From CADCTB01 sp963768975 (GTDB lineage Bacteria > Actinomycetota > Acidimicrobiia > Acidimicrobiales > AC-14), in contig CAVYKB010000020.1 in NCBI GenBank assembly GCA_963768975.1, positions 248,001-312,000 of the forward strand: DNA of 64,000 bases, written 5' to 3'. Positions 8,727 to 17,545 of the stretch are shown piece by piece. A model generated the notes under the pieces. It did no database searches. It was not told the DNA's origin and worked only from the letters and a program-made list of their open reading frames with translations. Numbering within the stretch: the first letter of the stretch is position 1; the number at the start of each line of letters is the position of its first letter. A program made the position numbers and the translations under genes.

Positions 8727-9557
8727 TCAGAGGTCGACCGAGAGGCCCTCCGCCGCAGCCACCACTTCGACGGTGCCGCCGCTGTGGATCCCGACGAAGG
8801 CGTCGATCTCGTCGTCGGTGCGGGCCGGATCGTGGTGAAAGAGCACCAGGGTGCGGACCCGTGCCGCCTCCGCCAGGCCGACGGCGTACTCGACAGCTGC
8901 GTGGCCGAGGTACCCCCGGGTGGCGAACTCGGAGGCGGTGTGCTGGGCGTCGTGGATGAGCATGTCGGCGCCCTCCGCCAGTGCCATCGCGCTCTCGTGG
9001 TAGGCGCCGAGCCCGTGGGGGCCGGGGCCGGCGGCGATCGGGCTGTGGTCGGACAGGTAGGCGAGCGTGGCCCGCCCGTCCGAGACCCGGTAGCCGAACG
9101 TCCGCCCGCCTTTGTGCGGGATCTCCGCCGCACGCACCGAGAAGCCCTCGACGTCGTGGTCGCCCGGCTCATGGGCGGCGAACTTCCAGCGCCCCTCGAG
9201 CTGGGCGGGGGTGATCGGGAAGTGGGGAGGTGAGAAGGCTCGCGCCAGCACCTGCTCCGGGTCGCCCTGGGCCGGCATCACGAGGGTGACGTCGCTGCCG
9301 TCCTGGATCCCTGCGGTGAAGAACGGCAGGCCGTGGGTGTGGTCCCAGTGGAGGTGGCCGAGCAGGATCGTGCCCCGGAAGGGCTCGCCCTCGAGGTGGC
9401 GGGTCACGTTGCGCAGGCCGGTGCCGGCGTCGAGAACGAGCGTCGGCCGCGCCCCGTCGTGGGCCAGGGCGACGCAGGACGTGTGCCCGCCGTAGCGGAC
9501 GAACTCGCGCCCGGGTGCGCAGGTCGATCCCCTGACCCCGCAGAACACGACGCGCAT
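8727..9557 (-). CDS. MBL-fold metallohydrolase
   Basis: 276-residue metallo-beta-lactamase fold hydrolase, cytoplasmic (no signal peptide). The binuclear metal motif HxHxDH is present as GHLHWDHTHG. Further ligands are likely the Asp in YLSDHSP and the His in LFHHDPA near the C-terminus. The N-terminus VVFCGVRGSTCAPG is typical of the branch that includes RNase Z-like and cyclic-nucleotide phosphodiesterase-like enzymes, so the substrate could be a phosphodiester, but that is inference. It is convergent with the permease (stops 8 bases apart) and shares orientation with the HxlR-type gene just upstream. Confidence 0.85.
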   Translation of the reverse strand: MRVVFCGVRGSTCAPGREFVRYGGHTSCVALAHDGARPTLVLDAGTGLRNVTRHLEGEPFRGTILLGHLHWDHTHGLPFFTAGIQDGSDVTLVMPAQGDPEQVLARAFSPPHFPITPAQLEGRWKFAAHEPGDHDVEGFSVRAAEIPHKGGRTFGYRVSDGRATLAYLSDHSPIAAGPGPHGLGAYHESAMALAEGADMLIHDAQHTASEFATRGYLGHAAVEYAVGLAEAARVRTLVLFHHDPARTDDEIDAFVGIHSGGTVEVVAAAEGLSVDL

Positions 9558-9568
9558 GGCTCAGTGTC

Positions 9569-10003
9569 CTACAGGAAACGGACGCCGTCCCCGGCCGTCG
9601 TGGAATCGCCCTCGACCTGCCCGCAAGTGGGGCAGTACCAGCGGGCTTCGAAGGGGGTGCCGCACGCTGGGTGGCGAAGCGGCTCGACCGTGTCGGGGGA
9701 CTGGCCGGCGCCCCATTGGGCCAGCAGGCGCAGGGCGCCGGCCAGCTCGGCGCCGGCGGCGGTCAGCTGGTAGACGAACCGCGGCGGGCGCTCGGAGTAG
9801 GGGGTGGCGACGACCACGCCGTGGCGCTCGAGGATGCGGAGGCGCTGGCTGAGCACGTTGGGGGCGATGCCGGCGACATCGGCCTGGAGGTCGTTGAACC
9901 GCCGGGGGCCGTCGAGCAGGGCGGAGACGATGAGCAGCGCCCACCGGTCGCCGACTCGGGCGACAGCCTCTTCGAGGGGCGACGGCTCGGCCATGGGCCC
10001 CAT
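9569..10003 (-). CDS. HxlR-family winged-helix transcriptional regulator
   Basis: 144 residues. The HxlR core is clear: VGDRWALLIVSALLDGP, then the recognition region GIAPNVLSQRLRILERHG and the wing (PRFVYQLTAAG). An atypical C-terminal tail, HPACGTPFEARWYCPTCGQ, carries three cysteines and resembles a small zinc ribbon or redox sensor. ATG 10003 or 9994 may start it; the latter has GGGG close upstream. It is divergent from the HtrA-like operon, and a 9-7-9 inverted repeat lies between them at 10035-10059. It probably represses that operon and itself (inference). Effector unknown; a thiol-reactive or quinone signal is common in this family. Confidence 0.85.
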   Translation of the reverse strand: MGPMAEPSPLEEAVARVGDRWALLIVSALLDGPRRFNDLQADVAGIAPNVLSQRLRILERHGVVVATPYSERPPRFVYQLTAAGAELAGALRLLAQWGAGQSPDTVEPLRHPACGTPFEARWYCPTCGQVEGDSTTAGDGVRFL

Positions 10004-10026
10004 TCTGTACCGGTTGCCGAAGTCGG

Positions 10027-10059
10027 TTGTGACTAGTAACTTGCAATCTACAAGTCACT
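10027..10059 (+). promoter_or_regulatory. Candidate promoter and HxlR operator (9-7-9 inverted repeat)
   Basis: AGTAACTTG (10035-10043) and CAAGTCACT (10051-10059) are inverted repeats matching at 8 of 9 positions around a 7-base spacer. A -35-like TTGTGA (10027-10032) and -10-like TACAAG (10049-10054) are 16 bases apart, so a repressor on the repeat would cover the -10 of the HtrA operon. Seen in sequence; regulator assignment is inferred from adjacency. Confidence 0.55.
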
Positions 10060-10079
10060 GGGTGAAAGGGCAATGGGAC

Positions 10080-10994
10080 ATGGGTGTGTTGGAGGAGCTG
10101 GAGCGCGCGACGGCGGGTGTTGCCGAGCGGGTGGGGCCGGCGGTGGTTGGCATCGGCCACGGCTGGGGGCAGGGATCGGGCGTGGTGGTGGCCGACGGCG
10201 TCGTGCTCACCAACGCCCACAACGTGAGCGACCCGGGCGTGTCGCTGATCTTCGCCGACGGGCGGACGGTGGACGGCCAGGTGACCGGGCACGACATCGA
10301 CGGCGACGTAGCCACCATCTCGGTCGACACGTCGGGCGTGACGCCCGTGGAGTGGGCGTCGGCGCCGGCCGGTATTGGCGGCGCCGTGTTCGCCCTGGCC
10401 AACCCGGGCGGGCGGGGGCTGCGCGTCACCCTCGGCTCGGTGGCCTCTGTGAGCCGGACGTTCCGGGGGCCGAGAGGGCGGCGGGTGACGGGGACCGTTG
10501 AGCACACCGCGCCCATGGTGAAGGGATCTTCGGGCGGGCCGCTGGTCGACGCCTCCGGCCGGCTGGTCGGCCTCAACACCAATCGGCTCGGGGAGGGCTT
10601 CTACGCCGCACTGCCGGCCGACGAGGAGCTGCGCCGGCGGGTCGACGCCCTCAGCCGGGGCGAGTCGCCGGTGCGCCCGCACCTCGGCGTGGGCCTCGTG
10701 CCGGGGCGGGCGGCCCGCCACATCCGCCGGGCGGCCGGCCTGCCCGACCGTGACGGCGTGCTCATTCAGGAGGTCGAGGACGCCAGCCCGGCGGCCAACG
10801 CCGGCCTGCGCCGGGGCGACCTCATCGTCGAGGCCGGCGGGACGGCCGTCACGACCATCGACGACCTGTACCAGGCGGTCGACGGCCTCGGCGCGGGCCA
10901 GTCGCTGGCCCTGAAGGTCGTGCGGGGCGCCGAGGAGCTGTCGGTCAGCGTGACGTTCGCCGGCGGCGGGGCCCGCGAGGAGGGGTCTGCGTGA
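10080..10994 (+). CDS. HtrA-like trypsin-fold serine protease with PDZ domain (first of tandem pair)
   Basis: 304 residues from ATG 10080, preceded by AAAGGG at 10065-10070. The catalytic triad is visible: His in LTNAHNV, Asp in DIDGDVATI and Ser in VKGSSGGPLVD. A single PDZ domain fills the last 100 residues (from HLGVGLVPG; DGVLIQEVEDASPAANAGL). Unlike classical HtrA/DegP there is no signal peptide or membrane anchor, so it looks cytoplasmic. Its stop overlaps the GTG of the second protease (GTGA), implying translational coupling and perhaps a mixed oligomer. Confidence 0.85.
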   Translation: MGVLEELERATAGVAERVGPAVVGIGHGWGQGSGVVVADGVVLTNAHNVSDPGVSLIFADGRTVDGQVTGHDIDGDVATISVDTSGVTPVEWASAPAGIGGAVFALANPGGRGLRVTLGSVASVSRTFRGPRGRRVTGTVEHTAPMVKGSSGGPLVDASGRLVGLNTNRLGEGFYAALPADEELRRRVDALSRGESPVRPHLGVGLVPGRAARHIRRAAGLPDRDGVLIQEVEDASPAANAGLRRGDLIVEAGGTAVTTIDDLYQAVDGLGAGQSLALKVVRGAEELSVSVTFAGGGAREEGSA

Positions 10995-11983
10995 CCATGG
11001 CCGTCGAGGAGCACGAAGCGGCCGTTCAGGAGGAAACACCGCTCGACGCCTATTCGCGGACGGTCATGGCCGTCGCCGAGCGCCTCATTCCTTCGGTGGC
11101 CAGCCTCAAGGTGATGGTGCGGGTGCCCGGCGGGCGCCAGCCGCAGGGATCGGGGTCGGCGGTGGCCATCACCGCCGACGGCTTCCTGCTCACCTCCGCC
11201 CACGTGGTGGAGCGCTCCTCGGGCGGGGTCGCCATCTTCGCCGACGGGGCGGAGACCGAGTTCGAGGTGGTCGGCGCCGACCGGCTGTCGGACCTGGCCG
11301 TCATCCGCACCAGCGCCGGCGGCCAGCTCACCACCGCCGAGCTGGGCGACGCCGACCGCCTGCGCGTCGGCCAGCTCGTCGTCGCCATCGGCAACCCGCT
11401 GGGCTTCGCCGGCTCGGTCAGCGCCGGCGTGGTGAGCGCCCTCGGTCGGTCGTTCGCGGCCGCCGCCAGCCGGTCGGGGCGAATGGTGGAGAACGTCATC
11501 CAGACCGACGCCGCTCTCCACCCCGGCAACTCCGGCGGGGCGCTGGCCACCGGCAACGGACAGGTGGTCGGCATCAACACCGCCGTGGTAGGGCCGGGTG
11601 TCGGCCAGGGACTAGGCCTGGCCGTGCCCGTGAACGCCACCACCCGGGGCATCGTCTCTGCGCTGATGACCGACGGCCGGGTGCGGCGGGCCTACCTGGG
11701 CATCGCCGGCGGCTCCCGGCCGCTGCCGCCCAAGGCTGCGGTCGCCACGGGGCGGGAGCGGGGGATCGAGATCCTGACCGTCGTCGCCGGCAGCCCGGCC
11801 GACCGGGGCGGCCTGCGACCCGAGGACCTGCTGCTCGGCATCGACGGGAACGGCGTTACCAACGTCGGCGACCTCCAGGGGCTCATGAGCGGCGAACGGA
11901 TCGGCCGCCAGGTCGGCGTCGAGGTGTTCCGCCGGGGCAAGGTACAGACCGTCTCGGTCGTGCCCGTCGAGCTGCCCGAGTAG
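10991..11983 (+). CDS. HtrA-like serine protease with PDZ domain (second of tandem pair)
   Basis: 330 residues from a GTG overlapping the previous stop; an ATG two codons later (10997) is also possible. The triad is His in TSAHVVE, Asp in RLSDLAVIR and Ser in HPGNSGGALAT. The substrate-pocket region QGLGLAVPVN is well preserved. A PDZ domain follows from about residue 230 (GIEILTVVAGSPADRGGL). No signal peptide or transmembrane helix is seen, so both proteases of the pair appear intracellular. Paralogous to its neighbour but closer to canonical HtrA in the active-site loop. Confidence 0.87.
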   Translation: MTMAVEEHEAAVQEETPLDAYSRTVMAVAERLIPSVASLKVMVRVPGGRQPQGSGSAVAITADGFLLTSAHVVERSSGGVAIFADGAETEFEVVGADRLSDLAVIRTSAGGQLTTAELGDADRLRVGQLVVAIGNPLGFAGSVSAGVVSALGRSFAAAASRSGRMVENVIQTDAALHPGNSGGALATGNGQVVGINTAVVGPGVGQGLGLAVPVNATTRGIVSALMTDGRVRRAYLGIAGGSRPLPPKAAVATGRERGIEILTVVAGSPADRGGLRPEDLLLGIDGNGVTNVGDLQGLMSGERIGRQVGVEVFRRGKVQTVSVVPVELPE

Positions 11984-12841
11984 CTACGTGAAGGCCAGGC
12001 AGTTGACCGGCGGGCCGGCGGCGACGGTGGCCCACGAGGCGCCGGCGTCGTCGGACAGGTAGACCCGGCCGGCGAAGGTGCCCAGCGCGGCCAGGTCGCC
12101 GGCGCCGGCTAGGCAGAAGGTGTCGACGTTGCCCGGCAAGGTTCCAGGCAGCCCGATCGACGTGCGGCGGAACGGGCCGCCGCCGTGCAGCGGCCGGCGG
12201 TAGACGGCGGCCCGGGCGCCGTCGGGGCCGGTCGACACGGACATCAGCACGGTCTCGCCGGCCACGGCCACGGCCCGGGCGTAGGTGGCGGCCAGGCCCT
12301 CGTCGACGATGGCCCAGCTCGCGCCGGCGTCGGTGCTCACGGCCAGGCCTCGGGCGCAGGCGGCTAGCACGGTGCCGTCGCCGGCGACCACCACCTGGTG
12401 GACGTCGAGGTCCTTGTCGAGCGTGGGCTCCCACGTGGCGCCGGCGTCGGTCGAGCGCATGATGCCCCCGACGTGGACGTTCACGTAGAGCGTGCCGTCG
12501 GGAGCGGCGGCCATGGTGCGGACGTCGGCCGGCGCCCCCCACGGGGTGTACCAGGCGTCGCGGCCGGGAGCCTCGTCGAACGACGCCACCCGCTCGCCGG
12601 CGGGCAGCCGGAGGAGGTGGCCTTCGACGGTGCCCACGAGGGCGCCACCGTCGTGGGGCAGGACGCACGTCGCCGCCGGCCCGTCGATCGGGCCAGCCAG
12701 CCACTCGCCGTCGCGCCAGACGGCCCGGCCCTCGACGAGCGCCAGGTCGCCGGCGATGGCGTTGACCTCGCGCCCCTCCAGGTCGGTGTGACCGTCGTCC
12801 ACCCGGTGCAGGCCGGCGGCGGTGCCGACCAGCAGGCTCAC
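11984..12841 (-). CDS. BNR-repeat beta-propeller protein
   Basis: 285 residues, GTG start at 12841 with AGGAGA five bases upstream, supplied by the end of the dispersed element at 12842-12944. At least three Asp-box/BNR repeats are seen (STDAGATWE, STDAGASWA, SDDAGASWA), the signature of sialidase-like or VPS10/PSII-assembly-factor propellers. There is no signal peptide, and none of the arginine triad of true sialidases is evident, so an enzymatic role is unlikely and a ligand-binding or structural role more so. It is convergent with the HtrA operon, with no gap. Confidence 0.72.
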   Translation of the reverse strand: MSLLVGTAAGLHRVDDGHTDLEGREVNAIAGDLALVEGRAVWRDGEWLAGPIDGPAATCVLPHDGGALVGTVEGHLLRLPAGERVASFDEAPGRDAWYTPWGAPADVRTMAAAPDGTLYVNVHVGGIMRSTDAGATWEPTLDKDLDVHQVVVAGDGTVLAACARGLAVSTDAGASWAIVDEGLAATYARAVAVAGETVLMSVSTGPDGARAAVYRRPLHGGGPFRRTSIGLPGTLPGNVDTFCLAGAGDLAALGTFAGRVYLSDDAGASWATVAAGPPVNCLAFT

Positions 12842-12944
12842 TGCGTCTCCTGGTCGCTGCGCTCGCCGGCCCTCGGGGGCCGAGCGGCAGAGGCCTTCGC
12901 TTCGCTCCGGCGAGGCCGCCCGGCCCGGCCGTCGTGCTCGCTCA
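12842..12944 (-). repeat. Dispersed stop-to-RBS element, copy A
   Basis: Read on the minus strand it starts with the TGA that ends the pirin remnant (TGAGCGAGCACG) and ends GAGCGCAGCGACCAGGAGA, which is the ribosome site of the BNR gene. It aligns over about 100 bases with copy B at 52091-52192 (shared TGAGCGAGCACG, CTGCCG, GAGGGCCGGCGAGCGCAG). A short copy lies at 63195-63234. Confidence 0.7.
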
Positions 12945-13292
12945 AGATGCCAGCTCCCAGATGAGGACCTCGGCGCCGCCGGCGCCGGCGGTCAGCAGGG
13001 GTGCGCCGGCGGCGGTGAGGCGCACGGCGTCGCCGGCCACGAGCTGACCCACGCCGGCGAAGTCCGCCTCGCCCCGGGCGACGAAGGCGTGGACCCGAAC
13101 GGCGTCGGGGACGGCCACCGTCTCGCCGGGCACGAGGCGGCCGAGTCCTTGTGCTCCAGCTCGCCGGAGAGGACCCAGGTCATGATCTCCATGTCCTGGA
13201 GGGGGTGGGTGGAGAAGCCGCTGCCGGCCCGGAAACGGCAGGCGGGCGTGGAAGCGGTCTCCGGCCCGGCGCACGTCGATCGTCGTCTCCAT
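12942..13292 (-). pseudogene. Pirin-like protein, decayed (two frame changes and internal loss)
   Basis: Starting at ATG 13292, frame one gives METTIDVRRAGDRFHARLPF, a pirin-type N-terminus. Another frame then gives GSGFSTHPLQDMEIMTWVLS and GELEHKDS, the pirin metal-site motif (normally HPHRDMEI), with one His replaced by Leu-Gln. The first frame resumes with RLVPGETVAVPDAVRV and ends AEVLIWELAS. Intact pirins are about 230-290 residues; only about 115 codons remain here, so the segment around the first cupin and the inter-cupin region is deleted. A continuous frame exists only by chance around the two shifts. Sequence errors alone would not explain the missing segment. It is followed directly by repeat copy A. 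Confidence 0.65.
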
Positions 13293-13313
13293 CACCTGTA
13301 ATTTACGGGACGG

Positions 13314-13979
13314 GTGTCGGTACTCGGACGGGTCGTGCGGGCGGTGCTGCCGGGCGTGCGGAAGGTCCACTCCCAGGTGGCCCGCTACGCGGCGGAGTGG
13401 GAGCAGGCCAACGGCCACGCCCTGGGTGGCGCCGGCCCGCTGTGGGTCGTGCTCGGGGACTCGACGGCCCAGGGCATCGGCGCCCCGTCGTGGGACGAGG
13501 GCTACGTCGGCCAGCTGCGGCGGGCGCTCGACGACGGGTCGCCGCAGCCGTGGCGGGTGGTCAACCTGTCCAAGTCGGGGGCGCGGACCAACGATGTGCT
13601 CGAGCGCCAGCTGCCGGCGTTGGAGGCGATGGCGGCGTCGCCTGACTTGGTTACCTGCGCCATCGGCGCCAACGACGTCGTGCGGCGGGTACCCGGGCTG
13701 GAGGACCGGCTGCGGCGGATCATCGCCCGCCTCCCCGACCGGGCGATCATCGCGACCCTGCCCCAGGGGCTGAGACCGGAGCGGACACAGGCCGTCAACG
13801 AGACCATCCGGGCCGAGGCGCCGGCCGCCGGCCTCGTGGTCGCCGACGTGTGGGTCAGGACCGGCCCGCCGTGGCACGGCAAGTACGCGGAGGATCGTTT
13901 CCACCCGGGCGCGCTCGGCTACGCCGATTGGGCCGCCGCCTTCGCCGACGTCCTGCATCTCGCGCTTCCCAAGCCCTGA
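13314..13979 (+). CDS. SGNH/GDSL-family hydrolase
   Basis: 221 residues, GTG start at 13314. The SGNH blocks are in order: nucleophile Ser in VVLGDSTAQG, Gly in NLSKSGART, Asn in AIGANDVV and the catalytic Asp-x-x-His in EDRFHPG. An esterase or lipase acting on acyl groups is the family expectation. No signal peptide is evident; the N-terminus is amphipathic (VLGRVVRAVLPGVRKV). It is divergent from the pirin remnant and convergent with the glycosylase gene. Confidence 0.85.
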   Translation: MSVLGRVVRAVLPGVRKVHSQVARYAAEWEQANGHALGGAGPLWVVLGDSTAQGIGAPSWDEGYVGQLRRALDDGSPQPWRVVNLSKSGARTNDVLERQLPALEAMAASPDLVTCAIGANDVVRRVPGLEDRLRRIIARLPDRAIIATLPQGLRPERTQAVNETIRAEAPAAGLVVADVWVRTGPPWHGKYAEDRFHPGALGYADWAAAFADVLHLALPKP

Positions 13980-14003
13980 TCTTTCGAGTTCAGCGCCCGG
14001 TAT

Positions 14004-14095
14004 GACATCCTCCGGCCGCCGCCGGGTGCCCGCACCCCGGGCTGGGCGTCCGGGCCGCCCTCGTCGCTGCTGGGTTGGGCAACGAGGAGGATGTC
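14004..14095. repeat. 10-bp perfect inverted repeat enclosing a GC-rich structured segment
   Basis: GACATCCTCC (14004-14013) and GGAGGATGTC (14086-14095) are exact inverted repeats enclosing 72 bases. The interior also holds a tight hairpin GGGTGC-CC-GCACCC near 14025-14038. It lies between the convergent hydrolase (stop 13979) and glycosylase (stop 14130), so a bidirectional terminator or small structured transcript are both possible. Confidence 0.5.
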
Positions 14096-14129
14096 GCGTT
14101 CTGCGCCATCGGCCGCCGGCCCGCCTGAG

Positions 14130-15032
14130 CTACTGGCCGGCAATCGTGCGGAGCGGGAGCCTGGGGCCGTAGCGGGGGGCGGCGCCGGCGCCTGCCCCGA
14201 TGAGGCGAAGCACCCGGCCCCTTTGGCCGCGCCACGGCTCCAGCAGCTCCAGCATGCGGGCGTCGTCGCCCCGGGGCTCGCCGGCCAGCGCCCACGCCAC
14301 CTGGTTGGGGAGGTGGTAGTCGCCGACGCTGACCGCGTCGGCGTCGCCGAGAGCGACCATGGCCACCTCGGCCGCCGTCCAGGCGCCGATGCCCGGGAGG
14401 GCAGTGAGGCGCCGGCGGGCGTCGGCCGGCGCCATGGCGACGGTCTCCTCCAGGCGGGAGGCGTAGGAACACGCCCGGCGGATGGTGTCGGCCCGCTTGC
14501 GCTCGACGTTCGCCCGGTGGAACACCCACGTGGGTGTCTTCGCCAGTACCGCCGGCGCCGGGGGGACGACCAGGCCCGGCGGTCCCGGCGCCGGCTCGCC
14601 GAGGGCCCGGACCAGTCGCACGTAGGAGCGGCGGGCCTCCAGGCCGATCACCTTCTGCTCCAGGATGCTGGGTACCAGCGCCTCCATGACCGCGCCGGTC
14701 CGACCGATGCGCAGGCCCCGGAGGCGCTGGTGCAGCGCACCGACCAGGCCGTCTCCGGCGTCGAAGCCGGCCGCGTCGTCGTCGGCCCCGATCAGGGCCG
14801 GGAAGGCGTCGAGGGCCCAGCCGGCGCCGGGGCCCCAGGCCCGCATGGTGGCCGTGCCGCACGCGTGAGACACGGAGATGTGGGTGGTGGCAGGCCCCGC
14901 CGGCGTGCGGGTGGCCCGCCACACCCCGCTGGGTTCGAACCGCACCGAGGGGTCGAGCCGGCCCCGCCTCAGCGGGAAGAGGGTGAGCCGCAGGTCAACC
15001 GGCAGGGCCGGCCGCACCGTCCTCTCGATCAC
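14130..15032 (-). CDS. AlkA-type DNA-3-methyladenine glycosylase (HhH-GPD)
   Basis: 300 residues. The C-terminal half is a helix-hairpin-helix GPD domain: LTALPGIGAWTAAEVAMVAL, followed by the catalytic aspartate segment SVGDYHLPNQVAWAL. The region LVPSILEQKVIGLEA is the usual helix before it. This supports excision of alkylated bases in base-excision repair. The N-terminal half (LPVDLRLTLFPLRRG) matches the AlkA-like fold. No iron-sulfur cysteine cluster is present. It is the last gene of the minus-strand run from the mod operon, 46 bases after the aldehyde dehydrogenase. Confidence 0.86.
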   Translation of the reverse strand: MIERTVRPALPVDLRLTLFPLRRGRLDPSVRFEPSGVWRATRTPAGPATTHISVSHACGTATMRAWGPGAGWALDAFPALIGADDDAAGFDAGDGLVGALHQRLRGLRIGRTGAVMEALVPSILEQKVIGLEARRSYVRLVRALGEPAPGPPGLVVPPAPAVLAKTPTWVFHRANVERKRADTIRRACSYASRLEETVAMAPADARRRLTALPGIGAWTAAEVAMVALGDADAVSVGDYHLPNQVAWALAGEPRGDDARMLELLEPWRGQRGRVLRLIGAGAGAAPRYGPRLPLRTIAGQ

Positions 15033-15078
15033 GTGGCTTCGCCGCCTGAATACGTCCAGGACCGGCCTCCCGGGCCGG

Positions 15079-16500
<1,422 letters not shown>

Positions 16501-16501
16501 G

Positions 16502-17545
16502 TCAGGCAGGGTAGACGTCGACCTCGGTGGCCTTGAGTGAGATCCACACTGGGCCGCCCTCGGCCAGGCGGAGCTCGGCGGCGGCGGCCGGCGTGACCTC
16601 GGCGACGATGGCCGGCGACCCTTCCACCTGGACCCGCACCCGGTCGCCCTCCAGGTGCAGGCCGGCGGCCTCGCCGGCCCAGGCATTGCGGGCGCTGCCC
16701 TCCGGGCGGGTGCGGTGCAGGGTCACGGCATGCGGGTGGACGAGGGCGAACGCCGGCCCCCGGACGCCGGTGGCGACGCTCAGCGCGGAACCGTCGTCGA
16801 GCAGGAGGCGGCCGGATTCGACCCGCCCCCGGAACAGGTTGAGGCCGGCGAGCTGGGCGACCCACGCCGAGCGCGGCCGGGTCGTGACCTCGGCCAGCCC
16901 GCCCTCCTGGGTCACCTTGCCGGCCTCGAGGACGACGATGCGGTCAGCGAGGGCCATGGCGTCGACCGGGTCGTGGGACACGAGGATGCGAACGACCGGC
17001 GTAGCGGCCAGCTGCTCCCGGAGGACCCTTCTGAGCTGGGCTTTCGCACTCACGTCGACCGCGGACAGGGGCTCGTCGAGCAGCAGGAGCGCCGGCTCCG
17101 TGGCCAGGGCCCGGGCCAGGGCGACCCGCTGGGCCTGGCCGGCGGAGAGGGCGGCCGGCCGTGCCGCCGAGTGGCCCGCGTCGAGGCCGACCCGCTTCAG
17201 CCAGCCGGCGGCCCGCCGGCGGGCGTCGCCTTTGGACACCCCGCGGGCACGGAGGCCGTAGGCCACGTTGTCCAGTGCGCTCAGGTGCGGGAACAGGAGC
17301 GCGCCCTGGAAGACGACGGCCACCGGCCGCCGCTCGGGCGGCAGGTCGGTGAGCACGTGGTCGCCGAGCGTGATCCGGCCGCGGTCGGGGCGGATGAGGC
17401 CGGCGAGGGCCCGCAGAAGCGTCGTCTTGCCGGCGCCGTTCGGGCCGACGACGGCGACCACCTCGTCGGCGCCGGCGGTGAGGCTGACGTCGAGGTCGAG
17501 CGCGCCGAGGCGCATGCCGACCTCCGCGGTCAGCGAACCAGCCAT
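16502..17545 (-). CDS. modC: Molybdate ABC transporter ATP-binding protein
   Basis: 347 residues. Walker A GPNGAGKTT, signature LSAGQAQRVALARAL, Walker B ALLLLDEPLSAVD and switch His in ILVSHDPVDA are intact. A C-terminal TOBE/Mop-like region (about residues 270-347, NAWAGEAAGLHLEGDRVRV) is typical of ModC. ATG 17545 overlaps the modB stop by 16 bases. It powers molybdate (possibly tungstate) import together with ModA and ModB. Confidence 0.93.
   Translation of the reverse strand: MAGSLTAEVGMRLGALDLDVSLTAGADEVVAVVGPNGAGKTTLLRALAGLIRPDRGRITLGDHVLTDLPPERRPVAVVFQGALLFPHLSALDNVAYGLRARGVSKGDARRRAAGWLKRVGLDAGHSAARPAALSAGQAQRVALARALATEPALLLLDEPLSAVDVSAKAQLRRVLREQLAATPVVRILVSHDPVDAMALADRIVVLEAGKVTQEGGLAEVTTRPRSAWVAQLAGLNLFRGRVESGRLLLDDGSALSVATGVRGPAFALVHPHAVTLHRTRPEGSARNAWAGEAAGLHLEGDRVRVQVEGSPAIVAEVTPAAAAELRLAEGGPVWISLKATEVDVYPA

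Noticed and set aside
8727..9557. Arylsulfatase or RNase Z identity for the MBL protein
   Set aside because: Only the HxHxDH core is certain; the exosite arm of RNase Z is not seen, so the call was kept general.
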